This document shows positions 16,981 through 25,761 of a DNA stretch of 64,000 nucleotides, in pieces. Source of the stretch: CAZPQV01 sp964588705 (GTDB lineage Bacteria > Bacteroidota > Bacteroidia > Flavobacteriales > Weeksellaceae); assembly GCA_964588705.1 (NCBI GenBank), contig CAZPQV010000004.1:10865-74864 (forward strand), given 5' to 3'. The notes under the pieces are model-generated. The model was not told the DNA's origin. It searched no databases and was given only the letters and a program-made list of their open reading frames with translations. How positions within the stretch are numbered: the stretch's first letter is position 1; every line of letters starts with the position of its first letter. The position numbers were made by a program, and so were the translations under genes.

Positions 16981-17577
16981 TTATTTGTTGTAAAGTTCTT
17001 CAACTTTATCCCAATTAATCACATCAAAGAAGGCGGTTACATAATCCGGTCTTTTATTCTGGTAGTTTAGGTAATAAGCGTGTTCCCAAACGTCAAGTCC
17101 AAGGACTGGAGTTCCTTTGCAGTCTGAAACCGGCATTAAAGGGTTATCTTGGTTTGGTGTTGAGCAAACTGCAACCGAACCGTCTTCCTTCTTGCAAAGC
17201 CAAGCCCATCCTGAACCGAATCTTGTTTTAGCAGCTTCAGAAAAATCTGTTTTGAATTTTTCGAAACCACCGAAAGTTTCAATCGCTTCTTTTACCTTTC
17301 CTACTGGCTCTTTGCTTCCGCCAGGAGTAAGGATTTCCCAGAAAAGTGTGTGGTTGTAGTGTCCTCCACCGTTATTTCTTACAGCAGCTTTATCAGTTCC
17401 TGTTTTGCAGATTTCCTCGATGGATTTTCCTTCAAGATCAGTTCCGGCAATTGCTTTATTTAAGTTGTCGATGTAAGCCTGATGGTGTTTTGTATGGTGA
17501 ATCTCCATTGTTCTTGCGTCAATGGTTGGTTCTAAAGCATCGTAAGCGTAACCTAATTTTGGTAATTCGAATGACAT
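16981..17577 (-). CDS. Superoxide dismutase, Fe/Mn family
   Basis: 198 residues. Metal ligands are in place: His27 region (MEIHHTKHHQAYIDNLN), His in GGGHYNHTLFW, and DVWEHAYYLNYQNKRPDYV with the C-terminal Asp and His. It converts superoxide to O2 and H2O2 in the cytoplasm (no signal peptide). Residues GGGHYNH and LGLDVWEHAYY do not settle Fe versus Mn use, so no sodA/sodB symbol is given. Single-gene unit with its own promoter and terminator. Confidence 0.95.
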   Translation of the reverse strand: MSFELPKLGYAYDALEPTIDARTMEIHHTKHHQAYIDNLNKAIAGTDLEGKSIEEICKTGTDKAAVRNNGGGHYNHTLFWEILTPGGSKEPVGKVKEAIETFGGFEKFKTDFSEAAKTRFGSGWAWLCKKEDGSVAVCSTPNQDNPLMPVSDCKGTPVLGLDVWEHAYYLNYQNKRPDYVTAFFDVINWDKVEELYNK

Positions 17578-17609
17578 AATTTAAATTTTTTAATGTTTAA
17601 TGATATATT

Positions 17610-17617
17610 CAAAAATA
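17610..17617 (-). promoter_or_regulatory. −7 element TATTTTTG of the sod gene
   Basis: Exact minus-strand TAnnTTTG, 32 bases before the ATG at 17577. Confidence 0.55.
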
Positions 17618-17727
17618 AGCAAAAATTGTGCAATTGCCCATAAGTAGGCATTACTTTAATAAATCTTTAACATTGATGATTTTAATTGTCTTGGTTCACG
17701 GAGTTTATCATTTTTTTACTAAAAAAT

Positions 17728-17756
17728 AAAAAGCCGCTCAAAAAGAACGGCTTTAT
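17728..17756 (-). terminator. Terminator of rho
   Basis: Minus-strand hairpin AAGCCG/CGGCTT with a T-rich loop, followed by TTTTTATTTTTT. Confidence 0.75.
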
Positions 17757-17788
17757 TTTATCTGAAATTTCAAGTCTGACTCTGATAT

Positions 17789-19531
17789 CTATTTATTCAT
17801 CGACATCAAAAACTCTTCATTACTGATTGTTCCTTTAATATTCTTTTCGATGAATTCCATTGCTTCAAGAGGATTCATATCAGAAAGATGTTTTCTCATA
17901 ATCCACATTCTCTGCATGGTAATATCGTCATGAAGAAGGTCGTCGCGTCTCGTGCTCGAAGCGACCAAATCAATGGCAGGATATATACGTTTATTAGCGA
18001 TCTTTCTGTCGAGCTGCAGTTCCATATTACCGGTTCCTTTAAACTCTTCAAAGATTACTTCATCCATTTTCGAACCTGTATCAATAAGAGCTGTGGCAAC
18101 AATGGTTAATGAGCCACCGCCTTCAATATTTCTTGCAGCACCAAAAAACCTTTTTGGTTTATGAAGTGCATTGGCATCAACACCACCTGAAAGCACTTTT
18201 CCTGATGCCGGTGTTACTGTGTTGTAAGCTCTTGCAAGTCTTGTAATGGAGTCTAAAAGGATAACCACATCGTGACCACACTCTACAAGTCTTTGTGCTT
18301 TTGCAAGAACAAGATTGGCAACTTTTACGTGTTTGTCCGCTGCCTCATCAAATGTTGAAGCAATAACTTCCGCATTGACGCTGCGTTCCATATCGGTAAC
18401 TTCTTCCGGTCTTTCGTCGATAAGTAGAACCATCATATAAGCTTCCGGATGATTGGCCGAAATCGCATTGGCAATATCTTTCAGTAACATGGTTTTACCG
18501 GTTTTCGGCTGTGCAACAATCATCGCTCTCTGTCCTTTTCCTATTGGAGCGAAAAGATCTACAATTCTTGTGGAAACCGTAGAACCTTTCCCGGCAAGAT
18601 TAAATTTTTCGTCCGGGAACAGTGGCGTAAGATATTCGAAAGCAACACGGTCTTTAATAAAGCCTAGATCTCTTCCGTTCACTTCAACAGGCTTCTGCAG
18701 TGAGAAATATTTTTCACCTTCTTTTGGTAAACGAACGATTCCTTTTACGGTATCACCGGTTTTAAGGCCGTAGTTTCTGATTTGTGCGGTAGAAACATAA
18801 ACGTCGTCCGGAGATGAAATATATGAAAAGTCTGAAGAGCGAAGGAATCCATAGTTGTCAGGCAGAATTTCAAGAACACCTTCTATGGTAACAAGTCCAT
18901 CGAAATTGTATTCTTTCTTCGGTTCCTGTGCTTCGCTGTTGTTTTGTTGAGATTGATTTTGGTGTTTGTGATGGCCGTTGCCGTTGTTTCCGTTTTGATG
19001 GCCGCCGTTTTGAGGCTTGTTGTGATGTTGTGGATGCTGTGGTTTTTTCTGCTGATTCTGATTTTGCTGAGGTTTAGCATCCGGAGTTTTAGTTTCCTGA
19101 GTTTCTTTCGGTTCTTCAGGTTTTGCCTCTACTGTAGTTGCAGGAGTTTCTGCTTTTGCTTCTTCCGCCGGTTTTGTTGTAATTCTCTTTCGTCTGGTTT
19201 TTGGCACAGCGGTTTTAGTTTCTGCCGCTTCTTCCGTTGGATTTTCAACTACTGCATTTGCCTCTTCCTTCGGTTCAGTTTTTACAGGCTGTTTTTTGGC
19301 AGGAGCTTTTTTAGCAGTTGGTTTAGCCGGAGTTTTAGTCTCTGTTTCGGCGGTTGTTACGGTGGCATTGTAATAGTCCTTTGCAATTTTAGGATTAGAA
19401 GCCTGAAAGTCGAGAATTGCAAAAATTTTGTCGTTATCGGTGGTGTTTTTAGCCACTTTTACACCGAATTCTTTTAGTATAAGAGCCAATTCCTGTTCGG
19501 ATTTTGACCTTAACATTTCAATGTTAAACAT
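17789..19531 (-). CDS. rho: Transcription termination factor Rho with long low-complexity insert
   Basis: 580 residues against about 420 in E. coli. Rho_N helical domain (1-55), then an insert (about 60-210) that begins Ala/Pro/Lys/Glu/Thr-rich and continues as Asn/Gln/His/Gly-rich, then the RNA-binding cold-shock-like domain (EGVLEILPDNYGFLRS, about 215-290) and the RecA-like ATPase with Walker A AQPKTGKT, DERPEEVTDMERSV (Walker B region), and Q/R-loop motifs (SGGVDANALHKPKRFFGAARNIEGGGSL across two blocks). Expected hexameric RNA helicase that ends transcription. Bacteroidota Rho often carries such inserts, reported to help phase separation in Bacteroides. Monocistronic. Confidence 0.96.
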   Translation of the reverse strand: MFNIEMLRSKSEQELALILKEFGVKVAKNTTDNDKIFAILDFQASNPKIAKDYYNATVTTAETETKTPAKPTAKKAPAKKQPVKTEPKEEANAVVENPTEEAAETKTAVPKTRRKRITTKPAEEAKAETPATTVEAKPEEPKETQETKTPDAKPQQNQNQQKKPQHPQHHNKPQNGGHQNGNNGNGHHKHQNQSQQNNSEAQEPKKEYNFDGLVTIEGVLEILPDNYGFLRSSDFSYISSPDDVYVSTAQIRNYGLKTGDTVKGIVRLPKEGEKYFSLQKPVEVNGRDLGFIKDRVAFEYLTPLFPDEKFNLAGKGSTVSTRIVDLFAPIGKGQRAMIVAQPKTGKTMLLKDIANAISANHPEAYMMVLLIDERPEEVTDMERSVNAEVIASTFDEAADKHVKVANLVLAKAQRLVECGHDVVILLDSITRLARAYNTVTPASGKVLSGGVDANALHKPKRFFGAARNIEGGGSLTIVATALIDTGSKMDEVIFEEFKGTGNMELQLDRKIANKRIYPAIDLVASSTRRDDLLHDDITMQRMWIMRKHLSDMNPLEAMEFIEKNIKGTISNEEFLMSMNK

Positions 19532-19660
19532 AGAGTATGTATGTAAAAAAGTATTTGTTAAATGTATGTGAGTAAGAAAGTTAAGTCGGGCGACTTCTCT
19601 TTAATGAATCAATTATCGTGCAAATTTAGTTTAATTTTTGAAAAATGCAAAAAAATGTGG

Positions 19661-19668
19661 TATTTTTG
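19661..19668 (+). promoter_or_regulatory. −7 element TATTTTTG of the DUF4293 gene
   Basis: Exact TAnnTTTG, seven bases before the ATG at 19676. It shows that the true start is this ATG and not the upstream one at 19562, and predicts almost no leader. Confidence 0.6.
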
Positions 19669-19675
19669 CAGGCGT

Positions 19676-20065
19676 ATGATTCAGAGAATACAGACGGTTT
19701 TCCTTATTATTGTTGCGTTAGCAGCGGCTGCACTGCACTTCACAGGGATGGATGTAGAGCTGTTTGGCAGTATGTACGTTAACGCTGTGCTGAGTCTCAT
19801 CGCATTTGTTTTGGCGCTGATTTCTATTTTCAGTTACAAAAACAGAAAAAGACAGATCCTGTTGAATAAAATCAACATGTTCATAAACGCTTTGTTGATT
19901 GGATTATTGATGTACTGGATGCTAAATTTATCTGGAGGGATTAGTTTCCCTGAGAAAGGTATTGAGCTGGTTTTCCCATTGGTTGCGTTATTTTGTTTGC
20001 TTATGGCAAACATCTACATTCGCCGGGATGAAAGGCTCGTAAAATCTGTAGACAGACTTCGGTAA
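19676..20065 (+). CDS. DUF4293 membrane protein
   Basis: 129 residues starting MIQRIQTVFLIIVALAAAAL. Four membrane helices (about 5-25, 38-57, 68-90, 97-115) and a basic tail (RRDERLVKSVDRLR). The opening MIQRIQTV and the four-helix layout match DUF4293, a Bacteroidota family that is usually next to rho, as here, in divergent orientation. Function unknown. Confidence 0.85.
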   Translation: MIQRIQTVFLIIVALAAAALHFTGMDVELFGSMYVNAVLSLIAFVLALISIFSYKNRKRQILLNKINMFINALLIGLLMYWMLNLSGGISFPEKGIELVFPLVALFCLLMANIYIRRDERLVKSVDRLR

Positions 20066-20091
20066 CCTTACAACGATTTTTTTTGAGTGTA

Positions 20092-20121
20092 AACAGTTCC
20101 AATTTTTGGGACTGTTTTTTT
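20092..20121 (+). terminator. Terminator of the DUF4293 gene
   Basis: Hairpin AACAGTTCC/GGGACTGTT followed by a run of T. Confidence 0.8.
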
Positions 20122-20173
20122 ATTTGCATAAAAAGCAACTGTTATCAAAATAACCCTTCATTAAAAAAATCCG

Positions 20174-20181
20174 TAATTTTG
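20174..20181 (+). promoter_or_regulatory. −7 element TAATTTTG of the ABC exporter gene
   Basis: Exact TAnnTTTG 17 bases before the ATG at 20199. Confidence 0.5.
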
Positions 20182-20198
20182 CGTATCAATTCCATTGA

Positions 20199-21957
20199 AT
20201 GAAACCACTGCAGAGAATTCTACATTTTGCAAAACCACATCAGAAGTACCTTTATTTAAGTATATTTTTCAATATTCTTTATTCGGTTCTCAATATATTT
20301 TCCGTTGCGACCATGCTCCCGATTCTTGGGCTGATGTTTGGAACAATGGACAGAATCGACACCACAAATCCACCGGTTTACAATGGTAATTTTGCCGATT
20401 TTTTCAATTATGCCAAAGACTGGGCGTATTATCAGGTTCAGGTGAGCATTGATAACCATGGCNNNNNNNNNNNNNNNNNNNNNNNNNNNNNNNNNNNNNN
20501 NNNNNNNNNNNNNNNNNNNNNNNNNNNNNNNNNNNNNNNNNNNNNNGTTCTTTACTGAAAAGAGAAAAGGCGACATGATGTCGCGAATTTCCAATGATAT
20601 TGGAGCGGTTGAAAGTGGCATTATGGGAAGTTTGGTAGATATCGTAAACTCTCCGTTTATGATTGTTTCCTCACTCATCACATTATTTATTCTTTCACCA
20701 AAACTGACACTTTTTTCACTTTTAGTATTCCCGATTATGGGGTGGTTGATTTCAGCAGTTGGTAAAAGTTTGAAAAGACAGGCAACTTCGGCACAGGAAG
20801 AATTAGGGAATCTTTTTTCTTTGGTTGATGAAACCCTGAAATCCTCTAAAGTCATCAAGATTTTTAATGCAGATAAAATCCTGAAGAACCGTTTTGGAAC
20901 AACTACCGACAACTGGAAAAAGTTTGCAATCGGAATGAGCCGCCGCCGTGAAATGGCCTCACCAATGAGTGAGTTTTTGGGTTCTGTAACAATTTTGATG
21001 ATTACCTGGTTTGCTGGAATTCAGATTTTGAATGAAAAATCAATGGATCCGGAAACATTCTTAGTCTTCATTGCGATGTTCTTCCAAATTCTAGAACCGG
21101 CGAAAAAACTTTCTAATGCAATTTCTTCAATTCAGGGAGGAATGGCAAGTTTAGACCGTGTTTCAGAAGTTTTAGATTACGATCTGAAAGTGGAAGAAGT
21201 TGCCAATCCTGTTGCAATTTCTGATCTAAAAGACAAAATTGAATTCAAGAATATCAGTTTTTATTATGATCCTGATAATGTCATTCTGAAAGATTTCAGC
21301 ATTACAATTCCAAAAGGTAAAACTTTGGCTTTGGTCGGACAGTCGGGAAGTGGTAAAACGACGGTTGCCAACCTTCTGACAAGATTTTATGATGTTACTG
21401 AAGGAGAAATACTTATTGACGGCATCAACATCAAAGAACTTCAACTCGAAAAATACCGCAGTCTTCTGGGAATGGTAACTCAGGAATCCGTTCTTTTCAA
21501 CGATTCGGTTTATAACAATATTTTGATGGGAAAACCTGATGCGATGAAGGAAGAAGTCGTCGCAGCAGCCAAAATTGCCAATGCCGATGTGTTTATAACT
21601 CAGTTTCAGGAAGGTTATGACACCAATATCGGTGATGATGGCGGCAAACTTTCAGGCGGACAAAAACAGCGAGTTTCTATTGCACGTGCCGTTCTGAAAA
21701 ATCCTCCTATTATGATTTTGGATGAAGCCACCTCCGCATTAGATACTGAAAGCGAAAGAATGGTGCAGGAAGCTCTCGAAAAAATGATGGAAAACCGAAC
21801 ATCTTTGGTTATTGCCCACCGTCTTTCAACCATCCAGAAAGCCGATATTATTGTGGTGATGGAACGCGGTAGAATTGTGGAACAAGGCTCACATTCAGAG
21901 CTTTATGATAAAAACGGGGTTTACCGTAAACTTGTAGACCTGCAGAATTTTGAATAG
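20199..21957 (+). CDS. ABC exporter, MsbA-like fused permease/ATPase (interrupted by an assembly gap)
   Basis: One gene split by 84 N. The N-terminal 88 codons (MKPLQRILHFAKPHQKYLYL) and the part after the gap (FFTEKRKGDMMSRISNDIGAVE) belong to the same half-transporter type: transmembrane domain up to about codon 330, then the ATPase with Walker A GQSGSGKTT, signature LSGGQKQR, Walker B IMILDEATSALD and H-loop AHRLST. The two parts are in different frames as written, so the gap size is wrong, not necessarily the gene. Such homodimers flip lipid A or other lipids, or export drugs; the substrate is not readable. Confidence 0.9.
20463..20546. other. Assembly gap of 84 N inside the ABC exporter gene
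   Basis: The bases are unknown. To join the reading frames before and after, the true length must leave remainder 2 when divided by 3, and 84 leaves 0. Relatives suggest that the missing stretch is longer than 28 codons (inference). Confidence 0.95.
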
Positions 21958-21971
21958 AAAATTTTGCTTTT

Positions 21972-22314
21972 ATGAATCCTCTTAATGAATACTTCCTTCG
22001 CCAACCGGAACCGTACAGGAGCACCCTTCTTTTTCTAAAAGATTATATTCTAAATTCTGACGAGGATATTACTTTGGGCTTAAGTTTTGGCCTGCCTTTT
22101 TTTTAAGTACAAAGGAAAAATGTTCTGTTTTTTTAATTATCATAAAAAATACAAACAGTACTACATCAGCTTTAACAAAGGCAATGAGCTAAATTTTCCG
22201 GAACTGTTGCAGGAAGACAGAAAACTCTTTAAAATTCTTTTGCTTGACGAAAATCAAGACCTTCCGCTTGAACTTATTGCCGAAATCATGGGCGACATCA
22301 AGAAGAAAATCTAA
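21972..22314 (+). pseudogene. DUF1801-like small protein, frameshifted at a T8 run
   Basis: From ATG 21972 the frame reads MNPLNEYFLRQPEPYRSTLL and continues to GLPFF, then meets TAA directly after eight T residues (22097-22104). With seven T the frame would run on as KYKGKMFCFFNYHKKYKQYY to the stop at 22314, giving about 113 residues of the DUF1801/YdhG kind. So either one base was added in a homopolymer (sequencing error) or the gene is truly broken or phase-variable. The annotated-looking downstream frame from TTG 22087 is just the tail of this gene. It ends one base before the convergent antiporter stop. Confidence 0.75.
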
Positions 22315-24450
22315 TTATTTAAAAATACTTCCCAGGAAATTACCAATCTCAGCAAAATCATCCGGATTGTTATATCCACGTTTGTATTTCTGAATCTGAA
22401 CCACCTGTTCCTCTTGAAGATGCGGATAAATTAACAGGTAATTTTTATCATTAAAATTATTGTCAAGATACAACGGAACATTCTGCATTTCTGATAAATA
22501 TGATTTCATTCCTCGTTTTGCCATCATCAGGATTAACGCTTCGTCATCTTTCATTTTTTCTGCAATTTTTGGCAGCTCATTCCAGTTTCTGAAAATAATG
22601 AATTCAGCATCTACGGTTGCTTTTTTCTTAATATTTTCAAGCATCTTAATGGTATTTTCACCTGTGTAGAAAATTGTTTTAGCACCTGAATTTTTAGCAA
22701 TATTCCATATTCTGAGCAAGGCCTGGTAGAATCCCGGTTCTTTATGAGAATTTTCAGGAATCACCGCGTGGAAAACTGTAACTGTCGAGATTGGCTGTGC
22801 CGCGTGATACACCAAAACATTGGCAGAATTATTATTCAAATAACCGTTGTAAAGATTATAAACAAACGATGAAGAAAAGCCTTTTTCGCGGTCAACACCA
22901 ATAATCAGATCGGTAATTTTATGCTCTTTTATTTCATTACTGATTCCATTGATGATGTCCGTATCATGGCGTTTCAAAGTATTCAGGGTTAAATCAGCGG
23001 CGGCAGAGACATTTGCTGCCGTTTCGAGCAGTTTTTCTGCAGCTTTTTCTGAAGATTCGCCGGCGTTTTCATTAATGATATTCAGTGCGTAAACCTGATC
23101 TGTGTTTTTCTTCGATTTTGCTAAAAGTGCAAGGTTCACCATTGGTTCAACCGTATCTAAATAGTTGACAGCAAGTAGTATTTTTTCTTCACCATCTTTA
23201 TCGTCAGGCAGGTTTTCTGCACTTTCCTTTTCTGCAATTTTCACTGCACTTTTTTGAGTAACAAATGATGAAATCGTACACGACACTAAAATCATCAGAA
23301 TACTACCGTTCAGCACGCTTTCGTTCAATAATCTTATCGGTTCACCGGTTGCTGTTTCGCCAATAATTACATTATATCCTACCATTACCGCCGCAAGCGT
23401 CGCTGCTGCCGAAGCGGATGAAAGTCCGAAAATCAGTTTCCCTTCGTCATTGGTAAGACGGAATGTTTTTCGGGTGAGAATGGCAGCCAAATATTTACCC
23501 AAAAGCGCAAGAATAGTCATGGTAAGCGCCACTTTTATCGTCTCAAAATCTTTAATAAATGCTTTGAAATCGATAATCATCCCAACACTGATAAGGAAAA
23601 ACGGAATGAATATGGCGTTTCCAATAAAATCAATCCTGTTCATAAGTGAAGAGGTGTGCGGAATCAGTCGGTTCAACGCAAGGCCGGCAAGGAAAGCACC
23701 GATAATCGCCTCAACACCGGCAAGTTCTGCGAAAAGTCCGGCAAGGTAAATCATCACCATTACGAAAATGAAATGAGAAACTTTATCTTCTACATTTTTG
23801 AAAAACCAACGTCCAACGATAGGAAAACCAATCAGAACAACGGCTCCAAAAACAACGATTGAAATTGATATTTTAGTCCAGAAAGCAGAAGTTACTTCAC
23901 CCTGGGCCATTCCCACAATCACGGCTAAAACCAAAAGCGCAAGGATGTCCGTAATTACCGTTCCGCCCACCGTAATGTTCACTGCACGGTTTTTTGAAAT
24001 ACCATGCTGGCTCACCAATGGATAGGAAATAAGCGTATGAGATGAGAAAATACTCGCAAACAAAATTGAAATCATCCAATTGAAACCAAGGAAATAATGC
24101 CCCGCCAAAATTCCAAATGAAAACGGTAGAAGGAATGTGTAGAGCCCAAATGTTGCACTTTTCCATTTGTTTTTCTTGAATTCGTTCAGATCAATTTCAA
24201 GACCGGCCAAAAACATTATGAACAGCAAACCGGTCGTTCCTATAACTACAACGCTCGAATCACGTGGAAGAATATTGAATCCGTTTGGCCCCATCACAGC
24301 CCCGGCAATAATCAGCCCGATGAGGTGCGGAACTTTTATTTTGTTCAGTAAGATCGGTGCAAAAAGGATGATAACGAGAATCACCAAAAACTTCAGAACC
24401 GGATCTTCAATTGGGAATGTGAAATGCGATGCGCTAAGAATCGTCAGCAT
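22315..24450 (-). CDS. CPA2-family cation:proton antiporter with C-terminal USP-like domain
   Basis: 711 residues. N-terminal Na+/H+ exchanger domain (about 15-395) with 11-13 membrane helices; seen are VPHLIGLIIAGAVMGPNGFN, FLAGLEIDLNEFKKNKW, and ELAGVEAIIGAFLAGLALNR. The C-terminal about 290 residues are soluble and resemble two universal-stress-protein folds (ILLAVNYLDTVEPMVNLALLAKS, LIIGVDREKGFSSSFVYN). It would exchange Na+ or K+ for protons at the inner membrane, with the soluble part as possible nucleotide sensor (inference). Six bases separate it from the upstream lipoprotein gene, so the two form an operon. Confidence 0.9.
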   Translation of the reverse strand: MLTILSASHFTFPIEDPVLKFLVILVIILFAPILLNKIKVPHLIGLIIAGAVMGPNGFNILPRDSSVVVIGTTGLLFIMFLAGLEIDLNEFKKNKWKSATFGLYTFLLPFSFGILAGHYFLGFNWMISILFASIFSSHTLISYPLVSQHGISKNRAVNITVGGTVITDILALLVLAVIVGMAQGEVTSAFWTKISISIVVFGAVVLIGFPIVGRWFFKNVEDKVSHFIFVMVMIYLAGLFAELAGVEAIIGAFLAGLALNRLIPHTSSLMNRIDFIGNAIFIPFFLISVGMIIDFKAFIKDFETIKVALTMTILALLGKYLAAILTRKTFRLTNDEGKLIFGLSSASAAATLAAVMVGYNVIIGETATGEPIRLLNESVLNGSILMILVSCTISSFVTQKSAVKIAEKESAENLPDDKDGEEKILLAVNYLDTVEPMVNLALLAKSKKNTDQVYALNIINENAGESSEKAAEKLLETAANVSAAADLTLNTLKRHDTDIINGISNEIKEHKITDLIIGVDREKGFSSSFVYNLYNGYLNNNSANVLVYHAAQPISTVTVFHAVIPENSHKEPGFYQALLRIWNIAKNSGAKTIFYTGENTIKMLENIKKKATVDAEFIIFRNWNELPKIAEKMKDDEALILMMAKRGMKSYLSEMQNVPLYLDNNFNDKNYLLIYPHLQEEQVVQIQKYKRGYNNPDDFAEIGNFLGSIFK

Positions 24451-24456
24451 AAAAAT

Positions 24457-25017
24457 TTACCTTAAAAGTTCAATGGAAAACTTGGAAACACACGACTGAT
24501 TTACCTGAACTTCTCTCGTTCCTGAAAGTTTGCCTGGTTCTACAGTGGTGAAATTTAATTTTAAATCGAGGCGTTTCTCAGGGCTTTCGCTGGTGTGTTT
24601 CATCACTAACGTTGCGCCTTCAAATTTTCCCTTATAAACCCTTACCGTTCCGGATTTATTAAGGTTTTTTGCTATGATTTCACCATTCAATTCAGAAACT
24701 TCCCAATCGTCGATTCGTGTATCACCCACGACATAATCCTGACAATTCGATTCTGTGCAGACAATTTTACCTTTCCATTCACCCATAATTAACGCAGCTA
24801 AAGGATTTACCGCAGTTGAATCCTGAGCAGAAGCAATGCTGTCGCGAAGTTTTAGCAAAGACTGATATTCAGCTTCTTTTAAGGCTAAAGATTTTTCTTT
24901 TTCAAGCAGTGCCTGTTCTTTCAGCGTAATGGCGTCCTGTTTACTTTTTTCGTCAGTACAGGACATAAAAACTAAGAAAACGGCGAAAATTGTGAACAGT
25001 GGCTTGAATAGATTCAT
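24457..25017 (-). CDS. Lipoprotein of unknown function with coiled-coil segment
   Basis: 186 residues. Lipobox with Cys20 (VFLVFMSC). After it a Lys/Glu/Leu-rich helix (about 25-65, probable coiled coil), then a β-rich domain (about 75-186) with GEWKGKIVCTESNCQDYVVGDTRIDDW and the terminal NQSCVSKFSIELLR; its three or four cysteines could form disulfides in the periplasm. No family recognised. It sits directly upstream of the antiporter gene. Confidence 0.75.
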   Translation of the reverse strand: MNLFKPLFTIFAVFLVFMSCTDEKSKQDAITLKEQALLEKEKSLALKEAEYQSLLKLRDSIASAQDSTAVNPLAALIMGEWKGKIVCTESNCQDYVVGDTRIDDWEVSELNGEIIAKNLNKSGTVRVYKGKFEGATLVMKHTSESPEKRLDLKLNFTTVEPGKLSGTREVQVNQSCVSKFSIELLR

Positions 25018-25043
25018 ATGAAAAACTTTTGGTTACAAAATAC

Positions 25044-25076
25044 AAAAAAATCCGGAAATCGAAAGAAATCCGGATT
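25044..25076 (-). terminator. Terminator after psd
   Basis: Minus-strand stem AATCCGGA/TCCGGATT followed by seven T, between psd and the lipoprotein gene. Confidence 0.8.
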
Positions 25077-25100
25077 GTGTTATTGTTAGAAAACAGACTT

Positions 25101-25754
25101 TTAATTTTTCAATTTGGCAATTACATCGATGCCACCGGTCGTTTTATCACCGATTTTGCAAAGAATTTCGGTATCGAGTGGTAGGAAAACATCCATTCTC
25201 GATCCGAATTTGATAAATCCGAACTCGTGCCCGGCTTTTGCAGAATCACCTTCGTTGCAGTAGAAAACAATTCTTCTGGCTACATAACCTGCAATCTGTC
25301 GGAAAAGAACTTTATGGTTCGTTAAACTTTCAACGGCAACTGTTGTTCTTTCGTTTTCGGTTGAAGATTTTTCGTGCCATGCTACAAGATATTTCCCGGG
25401 ATGATATTTCTTGTAAATCACCTTTCCTGAAACCGGATAACGGCAAATGTGAACATTGAGCGGAGACATAAAAATGGAAACCTGAATTGCTTTTTCTTTC
25501 AAAAATTCGTCTTCTTCCACTTCTTTTATCATCACCACTTTTCCGTCAACAGGGGCAATAATGTTTTCTTTGTGATCCAAAATATCACGGTCGGGAACAC
25601 GGAAAAACCAAAATACCAAGCCGTAAATAATCAGTAACGGAATGATGATTAACAGCGACCATTCCTTCAGGAAATAAACTGCAAGAAACGCAATCACTGC
25701 GAACAGAACGCTCGCAACGATGATGGTGCCTTTGGATTCTTTATGAAGTTTCAT
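25101..25754 (-). CDS. psd: Phosphatidylserine decarboxylase, short (PSD-A-like) form
   Basis: 217 residues. Two N-terminal membrane helices (about 10-50), then the catalytic domain with APVDGKVV (Asp), PLNVHICRYPVSG (His) and KFGSRMDVF, where Gly-Ser is the self-cleavage site that makes the pyruvoyl group. It turns phosphatidylserine into phosphatidylethanolamine, the main lipid in this lineage. It follows cdsA by seven bases, so both steps of the pathway from CDP-diacylglycerol are coexpressed apart from PS synthase, which is not in the window. Confidence 0.9.
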   Translation of the reverse strand: MKLHKESKGTIIVASVLFAVIAFLAVYFLKEWSLLIIIPLLIIYGLVFWFFRVPDRDILDHKENIIAPVDGKVVMIKEVEEDEFLKEKAIQVSIFMSPLNVHICRYPVSGKVIYKKYHPGKYLVAWHEKSSTENERTTVAVESLTNHKVLFRQIAGYVARRIVFYCNEGDSAKAGHEFGFIKFGSRMDVFLPLDTEILCKIGDKTTGGIDVIAKLKN

Positions 25755-25761
25755 AGTATGA

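Noticed and set aside
19562..19675. N-terminal extension of the DUF4293 protein from ATG 19562
   Set aside because: It would include the promoter box and a Cys/Lys-rich unlikely leader; the family begins MIQRIQ.
22087..22314. Independent 75-residue gene from TTG 22087
   Set aside because: It is the downstream part of the frameshifted DUF1801-like gene that starts at 21972.
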